A DNA stretch of 14,394 nt, taken from positions 1-14,394 of the forward strand of contig DHFN01000004.1 in assembly GCA_002402275.1 (NCBI GenBank). Reading direction: 5' to 3'. The DNA is from Anaerolineales bacterium UBA4823 (GTDB lineage: Bacteria > Chloroflexota > Anaerolineae > Anaerolineales > UBA4823). The position numbers and the translations under genes were made by a program. The first letter of the stretch is position 1, and every line of letters starts with the position of its first letter. Positions 7,953-14,394 of this stretch are shown here, piece after piece. Under the pieces are notes generated by a model. It worked only from the letters and a program-made list of their open reading frames with translations. It made no database searches and was not told where the DNA came from.

Positions 7953-7976
7953 CAACAAAAAAAACATCATTAAAAT
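7949..7976 (+). promoter_or_regulatory. Sigma-70-type promoter of the DUF5058 operon
   Basis: TTGACA (7949-7954) and TAAAAT (7971-7976) are separated by 16 bases, with an A-rich spacer. The predicted start is near 7983, about 43 bases before the DUF5058 start codon. An in-frame ATG at 7975 falls inside this -10 element and so cannot be the translation start if the promoter is real. Confidence 0.75.
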
Positions 7977-8013
7977 GAAATTAACCACATTTATTCACTC
8001 AATTTATAATCAG

Positions 8014-8020
8014 AAGGAGG
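8014..8020 (+). promoter_or_regulatory. Ribosome-binding site setting the DUF5058 start
   Basis: AAGGAGG lies 5 bases before ATG at 8026. No comparable site precedes the in-frame ATG at 7975, so 8026 is taken as the start. Confidence 0.85.
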
Positions 8021-8025
8021 TTCTT

Positions 8026-8727
8026 ATGGACTGGAAACAAATTGCTAACGAACCCTGGGTTTGGATCAGCGGTGGCGTTACAGCAGCCATGGGGCTATAC
8101 ATGGCATGGTTTTTCTTGCGAACTGCTTTGCGTTTCATGCATGGACAAGGTTTCACACCTAAACAAACCAGTGCGATGATTCGTGGCGCAGCAATCACTG
8201 CTATTGGTCCGGTACTAGCAAACATATTTGTCATGATTGCTTTAGCAATAGCAATCAGTCCCGCCTTTGCCTGGCAACGGGAAGGAGTGGGTGTAGGTTC
8301 AGTCTTCACCGAGCTAGCCCAGGCGTCTAATGCAGCCATCGCAGCTGGAGAGAAATTTGGCGATCCAAGTTTCACTATCAAAGGTTTCGCTGCAGTAGTC
8401 TTCATCATGAATATTGCTGGTTGGGGTTGGTCTGTTGAAGCAATTTTTACCCGCTACCTCGGAACAATCCGCGAAAAAGTCACTGGCGGAGATCAAGCTT
8501 TGTTGGCTGTCATTGCAGGCGCGGGCATGGTTGCAATCTTCAGCTATTACTCAATCAGCAATGCCGTAAAAGGATCACCTTACCTAATCACAGTGCTGGT
8601 CGCGGTCTTTTTATCTATGTTTTTATTCAAACTGGCAGATTGGATCAAGGCTCCGCACTTAAAAGAGTGGGCATTAGGGATCGCTATGTTTATAGCAATG
8701 TTCGTTGGAAAATTAATAGCAGGATAA
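8026..8727 (+). CDS. DUF5058-like polytopic membrane protein
   Basis: Integral membrane protein of 233 residues with about six predicted helices (roughly 10-34, 52-78, 117-140, 157-176, 185-205, 212-230). The opening (MDWKQIANEPWVW), the RGAAITAIGP block (53-62) and the PAFAWQREGVGVGSVFTEL stretch (79-97) match what I remember of DUF5058, a family of unknown function. A basic cytoplasmic-looking loop (about 35-52, with KQTSAMIRG) comes before the second helix. Start chosen at 8026 for its AAGGAGG site; a 17-residue N-terminal extension from 7975 is possible but unsupported. The next membrane gene begins 12 bases after the stop, so the two proteins are probably made together and may form one complex. 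A transport role is inferred from topology and the downstream M20 hydrolase, not shown. Confidence 0.8.
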   Translation: MDWKQIANEPWVWISGGVTAAMGLYMAWFFLRTALRFMHGQGFTPKQTSAMIRGAAITAIGPVLANIFVMIALAIAISPAFAWQREGVGVGSVFTELAQASNAAIAAGEKFGDPSFTIKGFAAVVFIMNIAGWGWSVEAIFTRYLGTIREKVTGGDQALLAVIAGAGMVAIFSYYSISNAVKGSPYLITVLVAVFLSMFLFKLADWIKAPHLKEWALGIAMFIAMFVGKLIAG

Positions 8728-8729
8728 AT

Positions 8730-8734
8730 GGAGG
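8730..8734 (+). promoter_or_regulatory. Ribosome-binding site setting the second membrane gene start
   Basis: GGAGG sits 5 bases before ATG at 8740. It overlaps an in-frame upstream ATG at 8728-8730 that begins immediately after the DUF5058 stop. The upstream ATG has no site of its own, so 8740 is preferred. Confidence 0.75.
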
Positions 8735-8739
8735 ATGAA

Positions 8740-9429
8740 ATGAGCGACGTAAATGAAATTAAAGTTGACCCTCAAGCTTTTGAACAGGATTATTTGAAAC
8801 CAATCCATCATGTCGGGACTATCTTTTCTATCGGCATATTCCTGGCACTCTTCCTGCCCTCAATATTCCTGTATATTTTTCATGGAGTTTTTCCTGATTG
8901 GCAAACAATTGCTGGAGGCTTTGCCCTAGCCATGACTTATGCAGTCCCATTTTATATCAGCGAGCCCATTGCTTATTACCCCATCCTTGGGAATGCTGGC
9001 TGGTACCTCACCGGAACCGTAGGAAATGGCTCAAATTTAAGGGTACCCTGTGCCGCAGTTGCCGAAGAAGTCGCTGGAGTAACCGAAGGGACCCGGGAAG
9101 GTGAGCTAGTGGCAACAATCGGAGTAGCCACCTCAGCCTTGATAAGTATTCCCGCTATTTTAATCGGTGCATTATTGATCAACTTTATCCAACAATTCTT
9201 CCCACCTTGGCTTTTAGATGCATTCAATAAATTTCTTCTACCTGCTGTATTTGGCGCAGTCTGGGGAGAATTTATCTTACGGGGTTGGAAGTATTTACCC
9301 GTTGCTGTGCTTTTAGCATACATTCCTATGGCACTTCATGTACCATCTGCCTGGAATATTGTCATTTGTGTCTTGGGTAGCATGGTTGCTGGTTGGGCAA
9401 TGTTACGTTATTTCAAAATCAAAGCCTGA
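8740..9429 (+). CDS. Polytopic membrane protein, putative partner of the DUF5058 protein
   Basis: Integral membrane protein of 229 residues whose family I do not recognise. It has a short acidic N-terminal tail (1-20) and about five or six hydrophobic segments (26-48, 54-76, 122-150, 160-178, 185-200, 204-224). The region between the second and third helices is unusual: ISEPIAYYPILGNAGWYLTG followed by RVPCAAVAEEVAGVTEGTRE (101-120), rich in Gly, Pro and Glu and bordered by hydrophobic residues. It looks like a re-entrant or substrate-binding loop. GELVATIG (121-128) echoes GAAITAIG in the DUF5058 protein (54-61), a weak hint that the two are distant relatives. Starting at 8728 would add four residues. 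Tight spacing suggests co-translation and a heteromeric complex. Confidence 0.75.
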   Translation: MSDVNEIKVDPQAFEQDYLKPIHHVGTIFSIGIFLALFLPSIFLYIFHGVFPDWQTIAGGFALAMTYAVPFYISEPIAYYPILGNAGWYLTGTVGNGSNLRVPCAAVAEEVAGVTEGTREGELVATIGVATSALISIPAILIGALLINFIQQFFPPWLLDAFNKFLLPAVFGAVWGEFILRGWKYLPVAVLLAYIPMALHVPSAWNIVICVLGSMVAGWAMLRYFKIKA

Positions 9430-9466
9430 AAGTGAGTTATGCCTATCGGGAATCTATAAAGAAAAT

Positions 9467-9501
9467 CCATCCCCTTTACCTAAAAATGATAAGGGGGATG
9501 G
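9467..9501 (+). other. Hairpin after the membrane gene pair
   Basis: CCATCCCCTT (9467-9476) pairs with AAGGGGGATGG (9491-9501) with one bulged G, enclosing a 14-base loop. No T tract follows on the plus strand, so it is not a canonical terminator there; on the minus strand it would run into GGATTTTC but no minus-strand gene precedes it. It may stabilise or partly end the membrane-gene transcript before the M20 gene. Confidence 0.45.
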
Positions 9502-9636
9502 TGAGTAAATCCCTCTCGAGAAGGATATTAACCTGAGTTGATGGAAAATATATATTGAAAATGATTCCTTGCAATATAGGTTAACGCCAATAAAAGAATA
9601 TTACAATCCTTTTTAAATCATTAAGGAGATTACAGA

Positions 9637-10812
9637 ATGGAAAATAATCCGATTCACTTACTCATTCAAGAAGATGAAATCACTCGGTTATGCCAAGAAT
9701 TTATCCGCTTTGATACAACCAATCCACCGGGGGATGAGCGACCAATGGTTGAATATATCCGTGATTATCTTCAACCGTATGGCTTTGAGACCGGGCTGAT
9801 CGAGCAAGGGGATAAACGCGCAACGCTGGTTGCTCGTTTGAAAGGGAATGGTAAAAAACCCGCTGTCGTTTTCAACGGGCATGCTGATGTCGTCCCAGTT
9901 GGAGCAAGTCAATGGCAACATCCACCTTTTGAGGGCATCATTGAGGAGGGAAAAGTATGGGGGCGAGGAAGTACAGATATGAAAGGCGGTGTGGCTGCAA
10001 TGATTGTAGCAGCCAAAGCATTAGCCCAGGCCCATGCTCCGCTTGAGGGCGATTTGATTGCGACTGTCACCACAGATGAAGAAGTCAGCATGAGTGGAGC
10101 TAGGGAATTGACCCAATTACCGGATGCCAAAAACTGGCAGGTGGTAATTATTCCTGAACCTACTGCCAACAACCTAGGCTTAGCTGAACGAGGTGTATTC
10201 TGGCCTGAATTCACTACCTATGGAAAAACTGCCCATGGTTCAACTCCTGAACTAGGAATTAATGCTGTAATGATGATGGTCCATTTACTGACTGAATTAG
10301 ATAAACTCCCGATTCCCTTTCAACTACATCCGATTTTAGGAAATTTTACTCGTAGCATCAACACAATCCAGGGTGGTGTTAAAGTAAATGTCGTTCCCGA
10401 TCAATGTACGGCGCTAGTAGACATGCGCACCGTACCCGGACAAGATCACCAGGAGATACTGAATCTTTTGAAGGATTTTCTTGCAAAACTCACAAAAAAC
10501 GTTCCTGATTTCAATTCGAATATCCGGATAACCTTTGAACTTCCTCCTGTAGAAACTTCTTTCCAGGAACCAGTTGTACAGCAATTTATCAACGCGGCAA
10601 GATTAGTTGTTAACAAAGATGTCCCAGTAGTGAAGATTCCTTTCGCTACCGAAGCTGCTATCCTGGTGCCAGCTTTAAAAGTACCCACGCTGATCTTTGG
10701 ACCAGGAGAACCCACTTTGGCACATCAACCTAACGAGTATATTGAAATTTCTAAAATGGTAGAAGCAGCTCAAATTTATGCTGCTGCTGCCCTGGCATAC
10801 TTAAAAGGATAG
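9637..10812 (+). CDS. M20 family metallopeptidase/deacylase (ArgE/DapE type)
   Basis: Cytoplasmic di-zinc amidohydrolase of 391 residues, the expected length. Metal ligands by family pattern: His82 in GHADVVPVG, bridging Asp114 in GRGSTDMKGG, Glu147 (general base) and Glu148 in TTDEEVSMSG, Glu174 in PEPT, and His363 in LAHQPNE near the C-terminus. The inserted dimerisation domain starts around 180, with His200 in TAHGSTPE. Family members act on N-acyl amino acids, succinyl-diaminopimelate or small peptides; sequence alone does not say which, so argE or dapE is not assigned. AAGGAG lies 8 bases before the ATG. It is co-oriented with the two membrane genes but 207 bases away, with a hairpin between, so it may be in the same operon or have its own weak promoter. 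A plausible job is to hydrolyse what the transporter brings in. Confidence 0.93.
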   Translation: MENNPIHLLIQEDEITRLCQEFIRFDTTNPPGDERPMVEYIRDYLQPYGFETGLIEQGDKRATLVARLKGNGKKPAVVFNGHADVVPVGASQWQHPPFEGIIEEGKVWGRGSTDMKGGVAAMIVAAKALAQAHAPLEGDLIATVTTDEEVSMSGARELTQLPDAKNWQVVIIPEPTANNLGLAERGVFWPEFTTYGKTAHGSTPELGINAVMMMVHLLTELDKLPIPFQLHPILGNFTRSINTIQGGVKVNVVPDQCTALVDMRTVPGQDHQEILNLLKDFLAKLTKNVPDFNSNIRITFELPPVETSFQEPVVQQFINAARLVVNKDVPVVKIPFATEAAILVPALKVPTLIFGPGEPTLAHQPNEYIEISKMVEAAQIYAAAALAYLKG

Positions 10813-10906
10813 AGTGATATTGCTTGCGGACAACATGAACAATTGAACAATTGCGTTGGAATTTGTAGGAAGCTACCTTCACACTACAATGACGGTTTCT
10901 TTGAAG

Positions 10907-12160
10907 CTATATTTGATAAAAGACAAAACAGTTTTTTATTTGCTTAGCCCGATACATCGCTACGTCAGCGTGTTTAAGTAAGGCTTCTGAATATTCACCA
11001 TCTCCAGGGTAAACGCTGATGCCAATACTGGCACTCAGGTTATACTTTTGGCCATTCAATTCAAATGGTTCAGCGGTTGCCTGGAGGATTTTATTGGCAA
11101 CCAGCTCACAGTTTTGACGATTAGTCACCCCTTCGAGAATAATCGTAAATTCATCACCTCCCAAACGTGCCACCGAATCGCTTTTACGAACACAATTTTG
11201 TAACCTTTGAGCTACTTCTACCAAGACCTGATCTCCCCAAGCATGACCTAGAGTATCGTTGATGCTCTTGAAATTATCCAAGTCAAGCAACATCACTGCC
11301 ACACGCCATTTCTCATCATTGCCAGATTTTGCTCGGCGAGCCCGCATGATCGCTTGATCAAGCCGGTCATGAAATAATTCACGGTTCGGTAAATCTGTCA
11401 AAGGGTCGTGAGTTGCTAAAAACCGCAGCCGCTCTTCAGTATGTTTACGATTGGAAATATCAGTAAAGATCACAATATAGTTGGTTAAATTACCCTGCTG
11501 ATCTTTAACCGTACTAATGGTGACCCACTCAGGGTAAATTTCTCCATCCTTACGCCGATTCCAGATTTCACCCTGCCAGGCTCCAATTACCGAGAGGGAT
11601 TTCCACATTTGTAAGTAAAAATCTCCATCCCTTTGATCATGATGAAAATCGTGGGCTACCTTCCCCTGTACTTCAACGGGGGTATAACCGGTGATATTGC
11701 TAAAAGCCTGATTAACCAGAATAATTTGACCTTGCGAATCCGTAATAAAAATTCCTTCGGGAGTAGTTTCAAAAGCTTGGGCAGCCAGACGTAATTTTTG
11801 CTCATGAAGAACTCGGGGAGTGATATCTTTCAAGGTGATCAGATAAACTGGCTGATCATGACAAACCGCTGGCTGGACACACATTTCGAGTTGGATTTTT
11901 TCTAGATTGGGCTTTATGTACTCAATGGTTGTCGAATCAGATAAATCCGATGGAAAAGGAAAAGGAAATGGATAATGATCATATTGGTCAGGGGGAATTT
12001 TTAAGAGATCTTCTGCAGCTTGATTAGCATACAAAATAATTCCCGATTCGTTCACTAATAAAATCCCGTCACGATGGTAGGTGACGACTGTTTGGAGATA
12101 ATAGTCTCTAGGATGGTTATAACGAGTTAATTCCATAGGATAACTTGCCAAATTATACAT
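10907..12160 (-). CDS. PAS-PAS-GGDEF diguanylate cyclase
   Basis: Predicted to make cyclic di-GMP from two GTP. From the chosen start (417 residues), a first PAS lies at about 21-116, a second PAS with its C-terminal PAC motif at about 121-240, and GGDEF at about 244-417. The active-site loop is GGDEF itself (334-338), in RLGGDEF. RKSD (325-328) lies exactly 5 residues before it, a canonical RxxD inhibitory site, so product feedback is likely. The LDLDNFKSIND block holds the metal-binding Asp. No membrane helix or signal peptide is seen, so the PAS domains probably sense a cytoplasmic cue. ATG at 12160 has AAAGGG 7 bases upstream; a GTG at 12187 would add nine residues but is less well placed. 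The M20 gene converges on it with no clear terminator in between. Confidence 0.92.
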   Translation of the reverse strand: MYNLASYPMELTRYNHPRDYYLQTVVTYHRDGILLVNESGIILYANQAAEDLLKIPPDQYDHYPFPFPFPSDLSDSTTIEYIKPNLEKIQLEMCVQPAVCHDQPVYLITLKDITPRVLHEQKLRLAAQAFETTPEGIFITDSQGQIILVNQAFSNITGYTPVEVQGKVAHDFHHDQRDGDFYLQMWKSLSVIGAWQGEIWNRRKDGEIYPEWVTISTVKDQQGNLTNYIVIFTDISNRKHTEERLRFLATHDPLTDLPNRELFHDRLDQAIMRARRAKSGNDEKWRVAVMLLDLDNFKSINDTLGHAWGDQVLVEVAQRLQNCVRKSDSVARLGGDEFTIILEGVTNRQNCELVANKILQATAEPFELNGQKYNLSASIGISVYPGDGEYSEALLKHADVAMYRAKQIKNCFVFYQI

Positions 12161-12187
12161 GGATTTTCCCTTTATAGAAATATACAC

Positions 12188-12346
12188 ATTTGGTGCAATC
12201 CTTATGCCAAGCTAATTTCTATTAATAATCTACTAAAAGCTTCCAAATAAATATGCCAGCAAAGACCGAATATTAATTATTAATGAAAAATCGCTTGCCT
12301 TTCTGAATGATGCTGCACATTCTATCGAAAACAAACTAGAAAAGGT
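12188..12346. other. Short intergenic region between the SDR and cyclase genes
   Basis: AT-rich spacer. It contains the palindrome ATTAAT-T-ATTAAT (12272-12284) and, on the minus strand, TTGGCA and TTGCAC boxes upstream of TATATT and TATAAA. These could form a promoter for the cyclase gene, but none has convincing spacing for a leader that would include the ribosome-binding site. I see no intrinsic terminator after the SDR gene. Confidence 0.3.
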
Positions 12347-13174
12347 TTATTTCTTTTTTTCAGCAGTTCTTCGGATGAGAAAGTCCATCACCGGATATAT
12401 GGCATTTCCAAGCAAATTATTGATCGTATATAGAAACTTTGCCTCAGTGCCAGGTAAAATAATATATTTCTTCTGGATCACTCCTTTTAATATTTCCTGA
12501 GCTACCTGATTGGCAGAAAGTACTCCAGTTGTACCGGATAAAGCCCGGGTCTCCACTGGTTTATAGGGCGCTTCATAAGCTAATTGAGGAGTATCGGTAT
12601 CTGGAGGAAATGCAACGGCAACCTGGATACCTAATGGTTTGAGTTCGCTGCGCAAAACATCCGAAAACCCGCGAACAGCATATTTTGAAGGTCCGTAAGC
12701 AGAATAACCAAAAACTCCGAGAAAACCAGCCACTGAAGAGATATTAACAATCACACCGCTGCCCCGCTGAATCATATCGCCAAGGATTGACTTAACCACA
12801 TTTACAGTTCCCATATAATTTACGGCGATCATCTGCTGGAATATTTCAATGGGTAAATTTTGCACATAGCCAGGATGAGTGATCCCTGCACTATTTATGA
12901 CCAGATTAGGGACTCCGACATTTTGTTTCATCTGGTTAACTAGCCCATTTACTTGCTGCCAATCTGAGACATCCCCAATCAAAATACCATGGCTTTGCTG
13001 TATAGAATGAGGTAATTCATCTAAAGCTTGTTCCAAAACTTCTTTCCGGCGTGCAAGCAGCCATACATTTGCCCCTGACTCAGCTAAACAACGTCCTAAT
13101 GCAAAGCCAATTCCGCTCGATCCGCCAGTGATCAAAGCTGTTTGTCCTGAATAAAATTCAAATGAATTTTTCAT
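12347..13174 (-). CDS. Short-chain dehydrogenase resembling 3-ketodihydrosphingosine reductase
   Basis: Classical NAD(P)-dependent SDR of 275 residues from the chosen start. Cofactor glycine motif TGGSSGIG (16-23); ARR (41-43) after the second strand suggests NADP. NSAG is at 94-97, catalytic Ser147 in NISS, Tyr160 and Lys164 in YGPSK. FPPDTDTP (189-196) and the following KPVETRALSGTTG are unusual for SDRs but match human and fungal KDSR/TSC10, which reduces 3-ketodihydrosphingosine. The C-terminus has a moderately hydrophobic stretch (about 247-267) that could touch membrane. ATG at 13174 matches the usual SDR start; an ATG at 13225 would add 17 unlikely residues. Neither has a good ribosome-binding site; TATATT (minus strand) 7 bases before 13174 would fit a leaderless transcript. 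No sphingolipid genes are in the window, so substrate is unproven. Confidence 0.85.
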   Translation of the reverse strand: MKNSFEFYSGQTALITGGSSGIGFALGRCLAESGANVWLLARRKEVLEQALDELPHSIQQSHGILIGDVSDWQQVNGLVNQMKQNVGVPNLVINSAGITHPGYVQNLPIEIFQQMIAVNYMGTVNVVKSILGDMIQRGSGVIVNISSVAGFLGVFGYSAYGPSKYAVRGFSDVLRSELKPLGIQVAVAFPPDTDTPQLAYEAPYKPVETRALSGTTGVLSANQVAQEILKGVIQKKYIILPGTEAKFLYTINNLLGNAIYPVMDFLIRRTAEKKK

Positions 13175-13497
13175 TAGAGCAAATATATCACACAAAAAAA
13201 GCCGAGGGGGTAAATCCGTAAACATTGTTTTAGCATAACAGCTACTCAGCCGTAAATTATTTTTTCCAAAGGCTTCTGGCTTTCATAAGCCAAATATAGC
13301 TCAAAGGTTCATCTCGAAATCAAGACAAGAACCTGCTCGGAAGCGGTTTGGCAACCTAATCAATATTTTTCTTTTGTTATTGGTTTAAAATATCTTGAAT
13401 TGTGATAGAGTGAAAATTTTTATAAAAACCTTATTGAAACTGTGGAAGAGTTTTATCCCATTTGACAATCCTACACGTCCTATTTGGAGTAAAATTG
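13175..13497. other. Divergent intergenic region between the SDR and surE genes
   Basis: No gene is supported. AT-rich, with TTGACA at 13462-13467 whose 17-base-distant partner (TGGAGT) is a poor -10. No clear riboswitch or terminator was found. Promoters for both the SDR gene (minus) and surE (plus) must lie here unless they are transcribed from further away. Confidence 0.4.
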
Positions 13498-13529
13498 AAA
13501 TTGTTTCAACTTTAGAATTGATACAATTT
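13498..13529 (+). promoter_or_regulatory. Inverted repeat directly upstream of surE
   Basis: AAATTGTTTCAA (13498-13509) and TTGATACAATTT (13518-13529) are reverse complements except at one position, with an 8-base spacer. The right arm contains TACAAT (13522-13527), a reasonable -10 element only 12 bases before the surE ATG. The repeat could be an operator over the promoter, or an RNA hairpin. Confidence 0.6.
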
Positions 13530-13539
13530 CTCGCTTTCT

Positions 13540-14343
13540 ATGTCAGACATTCAGATCCTTCTTACCAATGACGATGGTATCCGTTCCCCAGGTCTCTGGG
13601 CGGCTGCCAAAACATTGAGCGAAATCGGATACGTTCATGTGGCTGCTCCGCGGGAACAATACTCCGGTGCCGGTCGCTCTTTGCCATCTACCTCCGATGG
13701 AATCATTCAGGAACACTTGATGCAAGTTAATAACAAAGAGTGGACAGTTTACTCTGTCGGTGGCACTCCTGCCCAAACCGTCCTTCATGCAGTATTGGAA
13801 ATTCTGCCGCGCTGCCCTGATTTAGTTGTCTCTGGGATCAATTATGGTGAGAATCTTGGTACCGGGGTTACCGTATCGGGCACCGTAGGAGCTGCATTGG
13901 AAGCAGCTTCCTTAGGGATACCGTCATTAGCGATTTCTCTAGAAACCGAGACCCGCTATCACCTTTCTTATTCCACTCAAATAGATTTCAGTGCTGCCGC
14001 TTACTTTTCACGCTATTTTGGTAGTCTATTATTAAAATGCAAGCTTCCGTTTGATGTGGATGTTTTAAAAGTGGATGTCCCTTCTGACGCCAAGTCAGAA
14101 ACGCCCTGGGAGATTTGCCGCTTGACCCGCAAACAGTACTACGAGCCTTTAGCTCCAGAGCGCAGTTCCTGGTCACAGCCCGGTCGGGTGGGTTATCGCT
14201 TACCAAAGGATTTTAGCGAAACCTTACCGGGAACCGATTCGTATGTGTTACGAATCAATCGCCATGTGGCAGTTACGCCCCTCAGCCTGGACATGACCTC
14301 GCGGGTTGACCTTGAAAATGTGGAGGAGTGTTTGCGGGATTGA
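13540..14343 (+). CDS. surE: 5'/3'-nucleotidase SurE
   Basis: Metal-dependent nucleoside monophosphate phosphatase of 267 residues, in the usual SurE range. The N-terminus LLTNDDGIRSPG carries the metal ligands Asp11 and Asp12. Ser42 is in YSGAGRSLP and Asn101 in SGINYGENLGTG, completing the metal site. The block SGTVGAALEAASLGIPSLAIS (113-133) is characteristic. The C-terminal part is more divergent, as usual. The protein begins three residues before the family's conserved strand, so the ATG at 13540 is right, but the bases before it (TTTCTCGCTTTCT) contain no Shine-Dalgarno sequence. With TACAAT 12 bases upstream, the transcript may have a very short leader. No pcm or other stationary-phase gene is adjacent within the window. 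Confidence 0.95.
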   Translation: MSDIQILLTNDDGIRSPGLWAAAKTLSEIGYVHVAAPREQYSGAGRSLPSTSDGIIQEHLMQVNNKEWTVYSVGGTPAQTVLHAVLEILPRCPDLVVSGINYGENLGTGVTVSGTVGAALEAASLGIPSLAISLETETRYHLSYSTQIDFSAAAYFSRYFGSLLLKCKLPFDVDVLKVDVPSDAKSETPWEICRLTRKQYYEPLAPERSSWSQPGRVGYRLPKDFSETLPGTDSYVLRINRHVAVTPLSLDMTSRVDLENVEECLRD

Positions 14344-14364
14344 AAACCGTGGGCAACCTAACCG

Positions 14365-14382
14365 ACTCCATCACTCTGGAGT
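14365..14382 (+). other. Small hairpin after surE
   Basis: ACTCCA (14365-14370) pairs with TGGAGT (14377-14382) around a 6-base loop. No T tract follows before the window ends, so a terminator cannot be confirmed. Confidence 0.3.
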
Positions 14383-14394
14383 GCTGAAGCTTGC

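Noticed and set aside
7975..8025. N-terminal extension of the DUF5058 protein
   Set aside because: The ATG overlaps the -10 box and has no ribosome-binding site, whereas 8026 has a near-perfect one.
8010..8408. 132-codon frame antisense to the DUF5058 gene
   Set aside because: It is a shadow of the membrane-protein gene, without a start signal or domain.
10813..10906. Terminator between the converging M20 and cyclase genes
   Set aside because: Only weak bulged hairpins such as GTAGGAAG with CTTCACACTAC are present, without a T tract; not enough to call.
13175..13225. 17-residue N-terminal extension of the SDR
   Set aside because: It does not resemble SDR N-termini, and the conserved fold starts shortly after the ATG at 13174. 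It cannot be fully excluded because neither start has a clear ribosome-binding site.

Overview
The window looks like ordinary chromosomal sequence from an environmental bacterium. My best guess is Chloroflexota, class Anaerolineae. This is an inference from moderate GC by eye, a lipoprotein with a Pro/Ser/Thr-rich linker, a SAM-I riboswitch on metK, interspersed GGGTCGCCC-type intergenic repeats and the mix of protein families; it is not proven. I see no phage, plasmid, insertion sequence, CRISPR array, rRNA or tRNA.

Layout. Bases 1-290 are non-coding and repeat-rich. A minus-strand operon follows (3194 to 293): an M32 carboxypeptidase, a stand-alone response-regulator receiver and a secreted lipoprotein, all closely spaced. 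Next, also on the minus strand, is metK (4648-3416). It has a complete upstream control region: a consensus promoter, a SAM-I aptamer, an intrinsic terminator and an alternative antiterminator pairing, and it ends in its own strong terminator. Upstream of that is a large HerA/DUF87-type P-loop ATPase with a C-terminal coiled coil (7435-4922).

A gap of about 590 bases (7436-8025) holds repeat-like debris and what looks like a broken piece of a sensor gene, then a good promoter. That promoter drives the most interesting block on the plus strand: a DUF5058-like membrane protein, a second unrecognised polytopic membrane protein, and after about 200 bases an M20 ArgE/DapE-type zinc peptidase/deacylase. 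I read this as an uncharacterised two-subunit transporter with a cytoplasmic hydrolase.

The remaining genes are a minus-strand PAS-PAS-GGDEF diguanylate cyclase with an intact I-site, a minus-strand short-chain dehydrogenase that resembles eukaryotic 3-ketodihydrosphingosine reductase, and a plus-strand surE nucleotidase. surE lacks a Shine-Dalgarno sequence and has an inverted repeat just before its start codon. The genes mix housekeeping metabolism (methionine/SAM, nucleotides), peptide turnover (M32, M20) and signalling (receiver, diguanylate cyclase).
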